In this document: positions 17,176 through 25,576 of the stretch, one piece after another
Layout: the number at the start of each line of letters is the position of its first letter
Position numbering within the stretch: the first letter of the stretch is position 1
Assembly (NCBI GenBank): GCA_963768885.1
Contig: CAVYJN010000006.1
Location: 310,001-374,000, forward strand
Source of the DNA: DASRIA01 sp963768885
GTDB taxonomy: Bacteria > Actinomycetota > Thermoleophilia > Solirubrobacterales > JBBDJG01
DNA length: 64,000 bases
Direction of reading: 5' to 3'
Position numbers and translations under genes: made by a program
The notes under the pieces: generated by a model
What the model was told of the DNA's origin: nothing
The model's input: the letters and a program-made list of their open reading frames with translations, nothing else
The model's database searches: none

Positions 17176-18228
17176 GTGGCTGACCCGGCGGTCGAGATCG
17201 ACGCAGGCGGACGCGCCCTCCGCGTCTCCAATCCGGAGCGCGTGATCTTCCCGCCGGCGAACGGGGCCGCCCCGGTCACCAAGCTCGGGATCGTCGAGTA
17301 CTACCTCTCCGTCGCCCCGGGAATCATGCGCGCCCTGCGTGAACGGCCCACGACCCTCGAGCGCTGGCCCAAGGGCGTGCATCCCGGCATCGTGCTGTCC
17401 ACGCGTGAGAAGGGCGGCGGCGACGCGTTCTTCCAGAAGCGCATCCCGCGCGGGGCTCCGGCGTACGTCGAGACCGCGACCATCGAGTTCCCGTCCGGGC
17501 GCTCCGCCGACGAGATCTGCCCGACCGAGATCGCCGTCGTGGGATGGGCGGCGCAGATGGGCACGATCACGTTCCACCCGTGGCCCGTGCGACGCGCCGA
17601 CGTCGATCATCCCGACGAGCTGCGGCTCGACCTCGATCCCCAGCCGGGCACGGACTTCGCGGACGCCGTGCGGGTGGCCGCGACGGCCCGCGAGCTGCTC
17701 GGCGAGCTCGGCTACGCCGGCTTCCCGAAGACGTCGGGGGGCCGCGGTGTCCACATCTACGTGCGAATCGAGCCGCGCTGGACGTTCACCGACGTCCGCC
17801 ACGCGGCGATCGCCTTCGGACGCGAGCTCGAACGCCGGCGCCCGGGCGAGGTGACGACAAAGTGGTGGAAGGAGGAGCGCGGCGAGAAGGTGTTCGTCGA
17901 CTACAACCAGAATGCGCGCGACCGCACGATCGCCTCGGCCTACAGCGTCCGGCCGAAGCCCGGCGCGCCGGTGTCGGCGCCCGTCACGTGGGACGAGCTC
18001 ACCGAGGTGGAGCCCGAGGACTTCACGGTCGCGACGATGCCGGACCGCTTCACCCGGGTCGGCGACCCGCACGAGGAGATCGACGCCGTCGCGCATTCGC
18101 TCGAGCCGCTGCTCGAGCTCTACGGGGCCCAGGGTGACGGCGACATGCCCTACCCGCCCGACTACCCGAAGATGCCGGGCGAGCCCAAGCGCGTGCAGCC
18201 GAGCCGGGACCGGGATCGCAAGACGTGA
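17176..18228 (+). CDS. Stand-alone LigD-type polymerase (NHEJ PolDom / archaeo-eukaryotic primase family)
   Basis: 350 aa from GTG 17176; an extension to 17131 is possible. Pattern of LigD polymerase domains: VSNPERVIFPP at the N-terminus, LERWPKGVHPG, FFQKRIP, the metal-binding region RLDLDPQPGTDF (catalytic aspartates), the SGGRGVHIYV loop and VFVDYNQNARDRT near the C-terminus. LigD polymerase domains add nucleotides, often ribonucleotides, at double-strand breaks. No ligase or nuclease domain is fused and neither Ku nor a ligase gene is adjacent, so partners must be encoded elsewhere. The stop overlaps the GTG start of the MOSC gene. Confidence 0.9.
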   Translation: MADPAVEIDAGGRALRVSNPERVIFPPANGAAPVTKLGIVEYYLSVAPGIMRALRERPTTLERWPKGVHPGIVLSTREKGGGDAFFQKRIPRGAPAYVETATIEFPSGRSADEICPTEIAVVGWAAQMGTITFHPWPVRRADVDHPDELRLDLDPQPGTDFADAVRVAATARELLGELGYAGFPKTSGGRGVHIYVRIEPRWTFTDVRHAAIAFGRELERRRPGEVTTKWWKEERGEKVFVDYNQNARDRTIASAYSVRPKPGAPVSAPVTWDELTEVEPEDFTVATMPDRFTRVGDPHEEIDAVAHSLEPLLELYGAQGDGDMPYPPDYPKMPGEPKRVQPSRDRDRKT

Positions 18229-19079
18229 AAGAGGTCGGGCTGGAGGGGGCTCACGGGTCGGTGGAGACGGCGACCTTCGTCGCCTGCCTCGCCACGATCT
18301 TGGAGAAGGGCCCGGCGGAGATCCCGCGACCGGCCGCAGGGGAGGACCCGGCCACGGGGTGGACGATCCTGAGGTGGCTCGGAGGCCTCGCGCTCGGACT
18401 CGTGCCCGTGGTCGACCCCGCATCCTTCGCGTGGGCGGGCCCGTGGATCGCGCGCGTGCGGGCCGACGGCGCCGCGGCGCGGTCGGTCGTGATGTACGGC
18501 ATCCCGTCGGGCGTCGCCTGGGATCCCTCCGGGGTGACCGAGACCGGCGAATGGGCGATCGAGGACGGCTTCGTGGTCGCGCCGCTCGACGTCGCGCTCG
18601 CACCGCCGCCTCGCGCGGCTGCCCCGGTCGCCTCCGGGACGGTCGAGGCGATCTTCGTCGCGGCCGCCGCCGGTGCTCCCGCCGATTCGCTCGCCTCGGT
18701 GCGCGCGCTTGTGGGCCAGGGGCTCGAAGGCGACCGCCACGTGACCGGCCACGGCACGTTCCCCACCGGCGTTCCCGGCAGCGCGCTGACGCTGATCGAG
18801 GCCGAGGTCTGCGAGTCGTTCTCTCCGCCGCTCGGGCCGGACGAGCATCGCCGGAACATCGTCACGCGCGGGATCGACCTGAACGGCCTGGTCGGTCACG
18901 AGTTCAGCGTGGGGGAGACCCGCTGTCGCGGGATGCGGCTCTGCGAGCCGTGCGTCGTGATCGAGCGCTACGCGTCGCGCAAGATCCTCCGCCCGCTCGT
19001 GCACCGGGGCGGCCTGCGTGCGGACATCCTCGAGGGAGGAACGGTTTCCGTCGGCGACTCGGTGACAGCCGCGGCCTGA
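18225..19079 (+). CDS. MOSC-domain protein with an extra N-terminal domain
   Basis: 284 aa from GTG 18225 (GTGA overlap with the previous stop). The C-terminal ~150 residues are a MOSC domain: GLEGDRHVTGHG, EHRRNIVTRGIDLNGLVG, then MRLCEPCVVIERY containing the conserved Cys, and HRGGLRADILEGG. MOSC domains carry sulfur or bind molybdenum cofactor, as in YiiM and mARC reductases. The N-terminal ~130 residues (around LRWLGGLALGLVPVVDP) are a domain I do not recognise and contain one hydrophobic stretch. Coupling to the LigD-Pol gene is tight but functionally unexplained. Confidence 0.85.
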   Translation: MKEVGLEGAHGSVETATFVACLATILEKGPAEIPRPAAGEDPATGWTILRWLGGLALGLVPVVDPASFAWAGPWIARVRADGAAARSVVMYGIPSGVAWDPSGVTETGEWAIEDGFVVAPLDVALAPPPRAAAPVASGTVEAIFVAAAAGAPADSLASVRALVGQGLEGDRHVTGHGTFPTGVPGSALTLIEAEVCESFSPPLGPDEHRRNIVTRGIDLNGLVGHEFSVGETRCRGMRLCEPCVVIERYASRKILRPLVHRGGLRADILEGGTVSVGDSVTAAA

Positions 19080-19086
19080 TGCCCGG

Positions 19087-20001
19087 CTAAGTCGTGCCCG
19101 GCTCGCCGGCCGCCGCCGCGCGGGCCAACACGCCGAGGGCCTGCTTGCGGCTCGCCTCGTCGATCATCTCGCCGCCGTGAAGCGCCGCGCCGCGGCCGTC
19201 CGCCTCGCTCGCCGCGAGCGTCCCGAGCAGCGCGGTGGCGGCGTCGAGCTCGGCGCGGCTCGGCGAGAATGCTTCGCAGAGGGGCTCGATCTGCGTCGGG
19301 TGGATCGCCCACTTCCCGTCATAGCCGAGCGAACGCGCGAAGTCGGCCCACGCGCGGCAGCCCGCGACGTCGCCGACGTCGAAGAACGGACCGTCGATCG
19401 CCTGGATCCCCGCGTCGCGCGCGGCGACGAGCACGGCGTGGAGTACCGGTCCCCAGCGATCGCGCGGGTCCTCACCCGGCGCGATGGGCGGGCGGCCGAG
19501 CGAAGCGGCGAGGTCCGCGTAGCCCACGATCAGGCTCTCGGTGCGCTCGCTCGCATGGGCGATCTCCGGCGCGTTGTGCAGGCCGGTTGCGGTTTCGATC
19601 AGGAGCTCGAGCCCGACCGGGCGCACCCGGCCATGCGCCTGCTCCAGCTCGCCCGCCAGTTCGGCGACGATCTCGACGTCCGCGGCGCGCTCGACCTTCG
19701 GGACGACGAGGCACCGCAGCCGCTCACCCGCTCCGGCGACCAGCTCCCGCACGTCGTGGTCGAACCACGCGCTCCCGGGGCCGTTGATCCGGACGGCGAC
19801 CGTGCCCGCCCGCCACTTGTCCTCGCGCACGGCCGCCACGACCGCCGCGCGCGCCCCGTCCTTCGCGTCGGGCGGTACGGAGTCCTCGAGGTCGATGACC
19901 ACCTCGTCGGGAATCAGCTCGCGAGCCCCGACCAGCATTCGCTCAGTACCTCCAGGCACGGAGAGGCAGGAGCGGCGCGCGGCCAGGTTGCCACTGGACA
20001 T
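19087..20001 (-). CDS. HpcH/HpaI-CitE family CoA-ester lyase
   Basis: 304 aa TIM-barrel lyase of the CitE/malyl-CoA lyase group. Signature elements are RSCLSVPGGTERML at the N-terminus, VIDLEDSVPPDAKDGAR (metal-binding Glu/Asp and CoA site), RINGPGSAWF and ELLIETATGLHNAPEI. Enzymes of this family cleave citramalyl-CoA, malyl-CoA or beta-methylmalyl-CoA. It is transcribed divergently, 34 bp from the MaoC and CaiB-type genes, which suggests a shared pathway and control region. Which acyl-CoA it cleaves cannot be decided from the sequence. Confidence 0.88.
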   Translation of the reverse strand: MSSGNLAARRSCLSVPGGTERMLVGARELIPDEVVIDLEDSVPPDAKDGARAAVVAAVREDKWRAGTVAVRINGPGSAWFDHDVRELVAGAGERLRCLVVPKVERAADVEIVAELAGELEQAHGRVRPVGLELLIETATGLHNAPEIAHASERTESLIVGYADLAASLGRPPIAPGEDPRDRWGPVLHAVLVAARDAGIQAIDGPFFDVGDVAGCRAWADFARSLGYDGKWAIHPTQIEPLCEAFSPSRAELDAATALLGTLAASEADGRGAALHGGEMIDEASRKQALGVLARAAAAGEPGTT

Positions 20002-20009
20002 TGTTCGTG

Positions 20010-20017
20010 TGGTACCA
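20010..20017. promoter_or_regulatory. Palindrome in the 34-bp divergent gap
   Basis: TGGTACCA is a perfect 8-bp palindrome in the only 34 bp separating the citE-like ATG (20001) and the maoC-like ATG (20036). Neither gene has a visible Shine-Dalgarno sequence, so both may be leaderless with overlapping promoters. The palindrome could be an operator half-site pair. Position-based guess. Confidence 0.3.
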
Positions 20018-20035
20018 GATCAGCTACCGTGCCGC

Positions 20036-21058
20036 ATGGCTCAGGCGACGGATCGGACCCTCCGCGGGGGTCCGTTCTTCGAGGACTTCGAAGTCGGCCA
20101 GCTGTTCGACGACGCGCCCGGACTCACGCTCACCTCCGGCCACGCGGCCCTGCACCAGGCGCTGACCGGCGACCGGCTGCGACTCGCGCTCGACGCGCCG
20201 CTCAGCCGGGCGGTCACCGGGCGCGACGCGCTCCTTGCGCACCCGAACCTCGTGTGCGACGTCGCGATCGGCCAGTCCACCGGACCCACCCAGCGCGTGC
20301 GCGGCAACCTGTTCTATCGCGGGCTCGTCCTGCTGCGGCCGGTGTTCGTCGGCGACACGCTCCACTCGAGCACCGAGGTCGTCGGGCTGCGACAGAACCG
20401 TCCGCGCGAGGACGGCGCCGCGACCGGCCTCGTTGCGCTGCGGATCCGCACCACCGACCAGCACGGGCAGCCGGTGCTCGACTTCTGGCGATGCCCGATG
20501 ATTCCGCTGCGCGACGCGAGCGCGCGGACGGGCCACGATGACCGCTTCGACCACATTCCGCAGGCGCTCGACCTCGATCGGGTGCGGGCCGCCGTGCCCG
20601 CCGACTGGCATCTCGCCGCGTTCCGCGACCGCGTCCCGGGCGCGCACCTCGCCGATCTCACCCCCGGGACCGTCTGGGAGCTCGAGGGTCGCGACACCGT
20701 CACCGCTGCTCCCGAGCTCGTCCGGCTCACGCTCAATCTCGCCGCCGCGCATGTCGACGCCGGCGCGTCCGCTCACGGACGGCGGCTCGTCTACGGCGGG
20801 CACACGATCTCGATCGCGGCCGCTCACGTCACCCGCGCGCTCCCCAATCTCATCACGATCCTTGCGTGGGCCGGATGCGACCATCTCGCGCCGGTGTTCG
20901 AGGGCGACGTCCTCGCCACCGAGGTCGCGCTCGAAGCCGTCCACCCGCTCGCCGGAGGCGGTGGCCTGGTGGAGCTGCGCGCGCGGGTGCGCGCCCACCG
21001 CGGCCTCGACGAAAGCGTCGATGTCCTCGATTGGCGACTGGTGGGAGTGATGGCGTGA
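20036..21058 (+). CDS. MaoC-family double hot-dog dehydratase (mesaconyl-/itaconyl-CoA hydratase type)
   Basis: 340 aa from ATG 20036; the open frame upstream to 19541 runs antisense to the lyase and is not coding. Two hot-dog folds: FFEDFEVGQLFDDAPG at the N-terminus, LRPVFVGDTLHSSTEVVGL in the first half, and a second half with GGHTISIAAAHVTRAL and FEGDVLATEVALEAVHPL. Length and layout resemble mesaconyl-CoA hydratases (Mch/Meh) more than short single-domain MaoC enzymes. The next gene, a CaiB/BaiF transferase, overlaps its stop (GTGA). With the divergent CitE-like lyase this would hydrate the C5 enoyl-CoA that the lyase cleaves. Confidence 0.85.
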   Translation: MAQATDRTLRGGPFFEDFEVGQLFDDAPGLTLTSGHAALHQALTGDRLRLALDAPLSRAVTGRDALLAHPNLVCDVAIGQSTGPTQRVRGNLFYRGLVLLRPVFVGDTLHSSTEVVGLRQNRPREDGAATGLVALRIRTTDQHGQPVLDFWRCPMIPLRDASARTGHDDRFDHIPQALDLDRVRAAVPADWHLAAFRDRVPGAHLADLTPGTVWELEGRDTVTAAPELVRLTLNLAAAHVDAGASAHGRRLVYGGHTISIAAAHVTRALPNLITILAWAGCDHLAPVFEGDVLATEVALEAVHPLAGGGGLVELRARVRAHRGLDESVDVLDWRLVGVMA

Positions 21059-22272
21059 GCGGGATCCTCGATGGTCTGCGGGTGATCGAGGGGTCGGCGT
21101 ATGTCGCCGCGCCGCTCGGCGGCATGACGCTCGCCCAACTCGGGGCGGACGTGATCCGCTTCGACCCGATCGGCGGCGGCCTCGACCGCAACCGCTGGCC
21201 CATCACACGAGAGGGCCGCAGCCTGTTCTGGGCCGGGATGAACAAGGGCAAGCGCTCGATCCAGGTGGACTTCGGTTCGCCCGCGGGACGTGAGCTGGTC
21301 GCCGAGATGATCGGCGCTCCCGGGCAGGACGCGGGACTGTTCCTCACCAACTTCCCGCTGCGCGGCTGGCTCGACCCCGAGGTGCTGTGCCGCCGGCGCC
21401 CCGACCTCATCACCGTGAACATCGAGGGCAACCACGACGGATCCTCGGAGGTGGACTACACGATCAACCCGGCGACCGGGTTCCCGTGGGCGACAGGACC
21501 ACGGCACCTTTCGGTGCCCTTCAACCATCTGCTCCCCGCCTGGGACTCGATCACAGGCGGGCTCGCCGCGGTCGGCCTGCTCGCGGCCGAACGACACCGG
21601 CAGCGCACCGGTGAGGGCCAGGTGGTGAAGATCGCGCTCTCGGACGTCGCGCTCGCGATGGTCGGCAACCTCGGCAAGATCGCCGAGGCACAGGTGAACA
21701 AGACCGAGCGGCCAAAAGACGGCAACTACCTCTACGGGGCGTTCGGCCGCGACTTCTCCACGCGCGAGGGCATGCGGATCATGATCGTGGCGCTCACACT
21801 CAAGCAGTGGGAGAGCCTGGTCGCGGCGACCGGTCTCGCGGAGGCAGTCGAGCAGACCGAGAAGATGCTCGGCCTCGATCTGAGGAAGGAGGGAGACCGC
21901 TTTGCCGCGCGCGAGGTGATCGGCGCCCTCATCAAGCCGTGGACCACGAGCCGCACGCTTCCCGAGATCAGGCAGGTCTTCGACGAGCACGGCGTCTGCT
22001 GGGGGCCGTACTGGACCTTCCGCGAGATGGTCGAGCACGACGAGCGCTGCTCGCTCGCGAACCCGATGTTCGAGGAGGTCGACCACCCGGGGATCGGGAC
22101 CTACCTGATGCCGGGGTCGCCGCTGCGCTTCGGGGCGTGCGACCGCGTGGCCGTGCGCCGCGCGCCGCTGCTCGGCGAGCACACAGACGAGATCCTCGCG
22201 GACGTCCTCGGGCTCAGCGACACCGAGATCGGGCGGCTCCACGCTGACCGCGTCGTGGCGGGCCTCGGTTAG
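21055..22272 (+). CDS. CaiB/BaiF family (class III) CoA transferase
   Basis: 405 aa from GTG 21055, coupled to the MaoC gene. Class III features: ILDGLRVIEGSAYVAAPLGG at the N-terminus, LAQLGADVIRFDP, the NKGKRSIQVDF strand and a late GCWGPYWTF-like segment (HGVCWGPYWTFREM). These enzymes move CoA between carboxylic acids by Asp-anhydride chemistry, and the family includes mesaconyl-CoA C1-C4 transferase and some itaconate CoA transferases. Context with the lyase and hydratase favours a short C5 dicarboxylic acid substrate, but this is inference. Confidence 0.88.
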   Translation: MSGILDGLRVIEGSAYVAAPLGGMTLAQLGADVIRFDPIGGGLDRNRWPITREGRSLFWAGMNKGKRSIQVDFGSPAGRELVAEMIGAPGQDAGLFLTNFPLRGWLDPEVLCRRRPDLITVNIEGNHDGSSEVDYTINPATGFPWATGPRHLSVPFNHLLPAWDSITGGLAAVGLLAAERHRQRTGEGQVVKIALSDVALAMVGNLGKIAEAQVNKTERPKDGNYLYGAFGRDFSTREGMRIMIVALTLKQWESLVAATGLAEAVEQTEKMLGLDLRKEGDRFAAREVIGALIKPWTTSRTLPEIRQVFDEHGVCWGPYWTFREMVEHDERCSLANPMFEEVDHPGIGTYLMPGSPLRFGACDRVAVRRAPLLGEHTDEILADVLGLSDTEIGRLHADRVVAGLG

Positions 22273-22373
22273 CCCGTCGCGGCGAGGCCCTTCCCTGTCC
22301 AGTCCCTTGCCCTGTCCGGTGGCCGCAGGTAAGGTCGCTCTCACTTGAGCGAGGAACGAGGGGGCTGACCGAG

Positions 22374-23123
22374 ATGCTTCGATCCAAGCCGGTCATAACG
22401 CTGTTCGGAGGGCTTGCCGTGCTTTGCGTGGTGGTCGGGACCGCTCAGGCAAGTCATCCGCGCCCAAAGGGGGCCAGCCCCTTCAGGACATCTCTTGTAC
22501 CGGCCTTTGAACCGTGCTCGGCTCCGAACCGCACACACGGTCCGCCGCTTGCGTTTCCGTCGTGCAACCCACCCGCCCAGACGTCGGGGCAGGCGACTGT
22601 CGGAGCCCCGGATGCGAACGGAGGGGCGGCAAACTTCAGCGGCAGCTTCATTCTCCAGGTGTACGTCGGCGTCCCCGGCCCGCCTGACGACTCGGATGTT
22701 GGGCTCAAGCTGAACCTGACCGACGTCCGCTGCGTCCCGACCGGCGCGCGCTGCGGCGCTGCGAATGCTGCGGGCCCGGCGGACTACTCCGGCGAGATCG
22801 GCCTCAGGTACCCGATCCGATTCACAGACCACTGGAACGCTGTGGCCCCCGGTGGCGGCACGGATCCCGCAACGATGCAGGACGCTGAAATCACCCTGGA
22901 GCCCTTCGGCATTCCGTGCGCTGGGACGGCGTCGACCTCCATCGGATCGACGTGCATCGTGAACACCTCTTACAACGCATTTCACCCAGGGCTGATCAAG
23001 GACGGCAAGCGCTTGAACGAGGAGATCGGCGATTTCCAGGTGTACGACGGCGGAGCCGACGGCGATTCCAGCACGCCTGGCGACAACACCGTCTTCCTGC
23101 GGTCGGGCGTCTTCATCCCATAG
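22374..23123 (+). CDS. Secreted hypothetical protein
   Basis: 249 aa with an A/G-rich ribosome-binding region (GAGGAACGAGGGG) upstream. Residues 1-27 form a Sec signal (ITLFGGLAVLCVVVGTAQA). The mature part has several cysteines arranged in pairs (FEPCSAPN, FPSCNPPA, VRCVPTGARCG, IPCAGT, STCIV), a beta-rich pattern and a segment DAEITLEPFGIPCAG. Local codon use is less GC-extreme than that of neighbours. I do not recognise the family; an extracellular disulfide-stabilised beta-protein is the most that can be said. It stands alone between convergent neighbours. Confidence 0.7.
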   Translation: MLRSKPVITLFGGLAVLCVVVGTAQASHPRPKGASPFRTSLVPAFEPCSAPNRTHGPPLAFPSCNPPAQTSGQATVGAPDANGGAANFSGSFILQVYVGVPGPPDDSDVGLKLNLTDVRCVPTGARCGAANAAGPADYSGEIGLRYPIRFTDHWNAVAPGGGTDPATMQDAEITLEPFGIPCAGTASTSIGSTCIVNTSYNAFHPGLIKDGKRLNEEIGDFQVYDGGADGDSSTPGDNTVFLRSGVFIP

Positions 23124-23149
23124 CTGCACGGCCTGTCGGAGCAAGACGC

Positions 23150-23575
23150 TCACGCCGCCTCCTGAGGAGACTTCCAGGAGACGTTCCGGAGCGAGCTCCC
23201 CGGGTCGGCTACGGCCAGCGCGGCGGACCGCGGCGCGAGCTGCTCCGCGGACGCCCAGTCCTCGCGCGGCGGCGAGAAGACGTCGATGACCTCCGCTCCG
23301 TCGGGCCCCGCGTGGGCCTCGTGTGGCTCGCCGGACCCGATGCGGTAGGTGTCGCCGGGGCCGAGCGGTCGCTTCTCGTCCCCGACGCGCAGCGTCATCG
23401 AGCCGCGCAGGACCAACCCGAGCTGCTCGTTGGCGTGGCTGTGCTCGGGCACGGCTGCACCGGGATCGAGCTCGACCACGGCCAGGGTGAGGCGCTCGCC
23501 GTGGACCGCGCGGGCCAGCACCCCGTCGAACAGGGCCTGTGGCCGGATCGAGGCGAGTTCGTCGAAGGTGCCCAT
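23150..23575 (-). CDS. Cupin-domain protein
   Basis: 141 aa. One small beta-barrel cupin with motif 1 in PEHSHANEQLGLVLRGSM and motif 2 in GPGDTYRIGSGEPHEAH; the histidines and Glu in these motifs normally bind a divalent metal. No second domain. Such small cupins serve as dioxygenases, isomerases or ligand sensors; nothing here separates these. It is divergent from the P450 gene with only 41 bp between start codons, so the two may share a regulatory region. Confidence 0.85.
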   Translation of the reverse strand: MGTFDELASIRPQALFDGVLARAVHGERLTLAVVELDPGAAVPEHSHANEQLGLVLRGSMTLRVGDEKRPLGPGDTYRIGSGEPHEAHAGPDGAEVIDVFSPPREDWASAEQLAPRSAALAVADPGSSLRNVSWKSPQEAA

Positions 23576-23616
23576 TCGCGGCCACAGCCTAGCCGGGCCG
23601 CTCTAGACTCCTGCCC

Positions 23617-24999
23617 GTGACCTCGACGCTCGACAAGGTGCACCAGGACGAGCACGACGTCGCGGCGCCGGTGCTGCCGCCCGGTCCTCCGCTCCCGCGC
23701 TTCCTGCAGACGCTCGCGTTCGTGTTCGCGCCCGCGCCGTACATGGACGCCTGCCGCCGCCGCTACGGCGACGTGGTCACGATGGGGACGCTGTTCGACT
23801 CGAAGTTCGTGATGGTCTTCGATCCCGACGTGGTCAAGCAGGTCTTCCGCGGCCCTCACGAGCAACTGCGCGCCGGCGAGGCCAACGCGCCGCTCGGGCC
23901 GGTGCTCGGCGAGCGGTCGGTGCTGCTGCTCGACGGTGACGAGCACCTGCGCCAGCGCCGGCTGATGCTCCCCGCCTTCCACGGCGAGCGCATGCGCACC
24001 TACGAGCAGGTGATGCGCACCGCGACCGACCGCGCGATCGACTCCTGGCCGATCGACAAGCCGTTCAAGCTCCTGCCGTCGATGCAGCTGCTGACCCTCG
24101 ACGTGATCATGCACGCCGTCTTCGGCGTCGAGGAAGGACCGCGCCAGGAGGAGCTGAAGCGCCGCGTGCGCGCGCTGCTCGACCCCGTCGGCAACCGCGC
24201 CGTGATCCTCCTGATGCTCGTCTCTGGTGGGCGGTTCGGCATCGGCGGGCGCATGGAGCAGTTCGCCGCCCGGCGGCGCGCGGTCGACGAGATGATCTAC
24301 GCGGAGATCGCGCGCAGGCGCTCCGCGCCGGACCTCGCCGAGCGCACCGACGTCCTCTCGATGCTGCTGCTCGCGCGCGACGAGGACGGCGAGGCGATGA
24401 CCGACCAGGAGCTGCGCGACGAGCTGGTCACGCTGCTGGTGGCGGGACACGAGACGACCGCGACGGGGCTGGCGTGGGCATTCGAGGAGCTGCTGCACAG
24501 TCCCACCGTGCTGGCGCGCACGCGCACGGCCGTCGCGGAGAGCGACACCCCATACCTCGACGCCGTCGTGAAGGAGACGCTGCGCCGGCGCACGGTCGTG
24601 CCCGGCGTGGGCCGCGTCGTGCGCGGAGAGCCCTTCCGCCTGAACGGCTGGGTGATCCCGCCGGGCATCGAGATCAATCCTTCGATCGCGTCGATCCACC
24701 GCCGGCCGGACCGCTACCCGGACCCGGCGGAGTTCCGGCCCGAGCGATTCCTCGGGCCGGATGCTCCGGACACCTACACCTGGATCCCGTTCGGCGGCGG
24801 CACGCGCCGATGCCTCGGCGCGAGCTTCGCCTCGTTCGAGATGCGCGTCGTGATCTCGCGCGTGCTCGAGCGGACCGCGCTCGTCCCGGCCGGTCAGCCG
24901 GAGAAGGGCGTCCGCAAGGGCGTCACGATCGTTCCGCGCCGGGGGGTGCTTGTGCGGCAGGCGGCTGCTCCTCGCGCCGCCGCGCCAGCACCATCCTGA
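23617..24999 (+). CDS. Cytochrome P450
   Basis: 460 aa from GTG 23617. I-helix oxygen-activation motif AGHETTATGLAWAF, ExxR pair at Glu320/Arg323 in KETLRRRTVVPG, PERF motif in FRPERFLGP, and heme-ligand loop FGGGTRRCLGASFASFE with Cys399. The class resembles the bacterial CYP family with TATA-type substrate pockets related to fatty-acid or terpenoid hydroxylases; the substrate is unknown and no ferredoxin gene is adjacent. The last 77 bp overlap the convergent membrane-protein gene. Confidence 0.93.
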   Translation: MTSTLDKVHQDEHDVAAPVLPPGPPLPRFLQTLAFVFAPAPYMDACRRRYGDVVTMGTLFDSKFVMVFDPDVVKQVFRGPHEQLRAGEANAPLGPVLGERSVLLLDGDEHLRQRRLMLPAFHGERMRTYEQVMRTATDRAIDSWPIDKPFKLLPSMQLLTLDVIMHAVFGVEEGPRQEELKRRVRALLDPVGNRAVILLMLVSGGRFGIGGRMEQFAARRRAVDEMIYAEIARRRSAPDLAERTDVLSMLLLARDEDGEAMTDQELRDELVTLLVAGHETTATGLAWAFEELLHSPTVLARTRTAVAESDTPYLDAVVKETLRRRTVVPGVGRVVRGEPFRLNGWVIPPGIEINPSIASIHRRPDRYPDPAEFRPERFLGPDAPDTYTWIPFGGGTRRCLGASFASFEMRVVISRVLERTALVPAGQPEKGVRKGVTIVPRRGVLVRQAAAPRAAAPAPS

Positions 25000-25489
25000 T
25001 CGTCAGGACCAGGAACCCGATTCCCGTCAGCAGGAGGGCCAGCCCCATCACCGCGGCGAACTCGGCCACGCTCTCGGCGAAGTAGGCGACGTTCAGCGCG
25101 GTCGCGAGCGCGGTCTCGGTCACCCAGATGTTGCGCGCCCCGTTCTCGACGGGCTGGCCGGACTTGGGGTCCTTCGCGGCCGCCTTCTCGTCGTCGGTCT
25201 CTTTCCCGTTCTCGTCCAGGAAGCGGCCCATCTCCGAATACGTGCGGCCGTCGGTCGCCTCCAGCGCATGCCTCCTCATCACGGCCGCGAACGCCTCGGC
25301 CTCCTTGCCGGTGTCCACCAGCTGATTCGGGATCGAGGAGTCCGGTGTCCCCACGATCCGCTCGCGCGCGAGGTCGTCCCGCACCCGCTCGCGCCCGTCC
25401 AGTCCGACGACGATCGCGCCGATCCCGAACGCGATCAGCACCACGCTCGCCGCTATACCTCCATATTCGAAGAACCGCTTCAAGTCCAC
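24923..25489 (-). CDS. Two-helix membrane hypothetical protein
   Basis: 188 aa. N-terminal membrane helix (VVLIAFGIGAIVVGL, about 15-30), an exposed middle of about 100 residues with acidic/Lys-rich stretches, then a second helix (FAAVMGLALLLTGIGFLVLTI, split here as FAAVMGLALLLTG and IGFLVLTI), and a basic/proline tail. Orientation is probably N-in, with the loop outside. No cysteines or catalytic motif seen. Family not recognised. The 3' end overlaps the P450 gene by 77 bp in the opposite orientation. Confidence 0.7.
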   Translation of the reverse strand: MDLKRFFEYGGIAASVVLIAFGIGAIVVGLDGRERVRDDLARERIVGTPDSSIPNQLVDTGKEAEAFAAVMRRHALEATDGRTYSEMGRFLDENGKETDDEKAAAKDPKSGQPVENGARNIWVTETALATALNVAYFAESVAEFAAVMGLALLLTGIGFLVLTIRMVLARRREEQPPAAQAPPGAERS

Positions 25490-25576
25490 TCCTCCGGTCG
25501 TTTCGGGGAGCCTCTACGTCAAGGCCCTTCCGCAACACCGGGGGTCGCACCCAAGCCGGTCGGCAGTTGGCCGCAG

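Noticed and set aside
19541..20035. Upstream extension of the MaoC frame over the lyase gene
   Set aside because: Antisense to a well-supported gene and compositionally non-coding; the ATG at 20036 begins the conserved fold.
20004..20036. A Shine-Dalgarno sequence for the MaoC gene
   Set aside because: No purine-rich stretch lies within 15 bp of the ATG, so leaderless translation is more likely.
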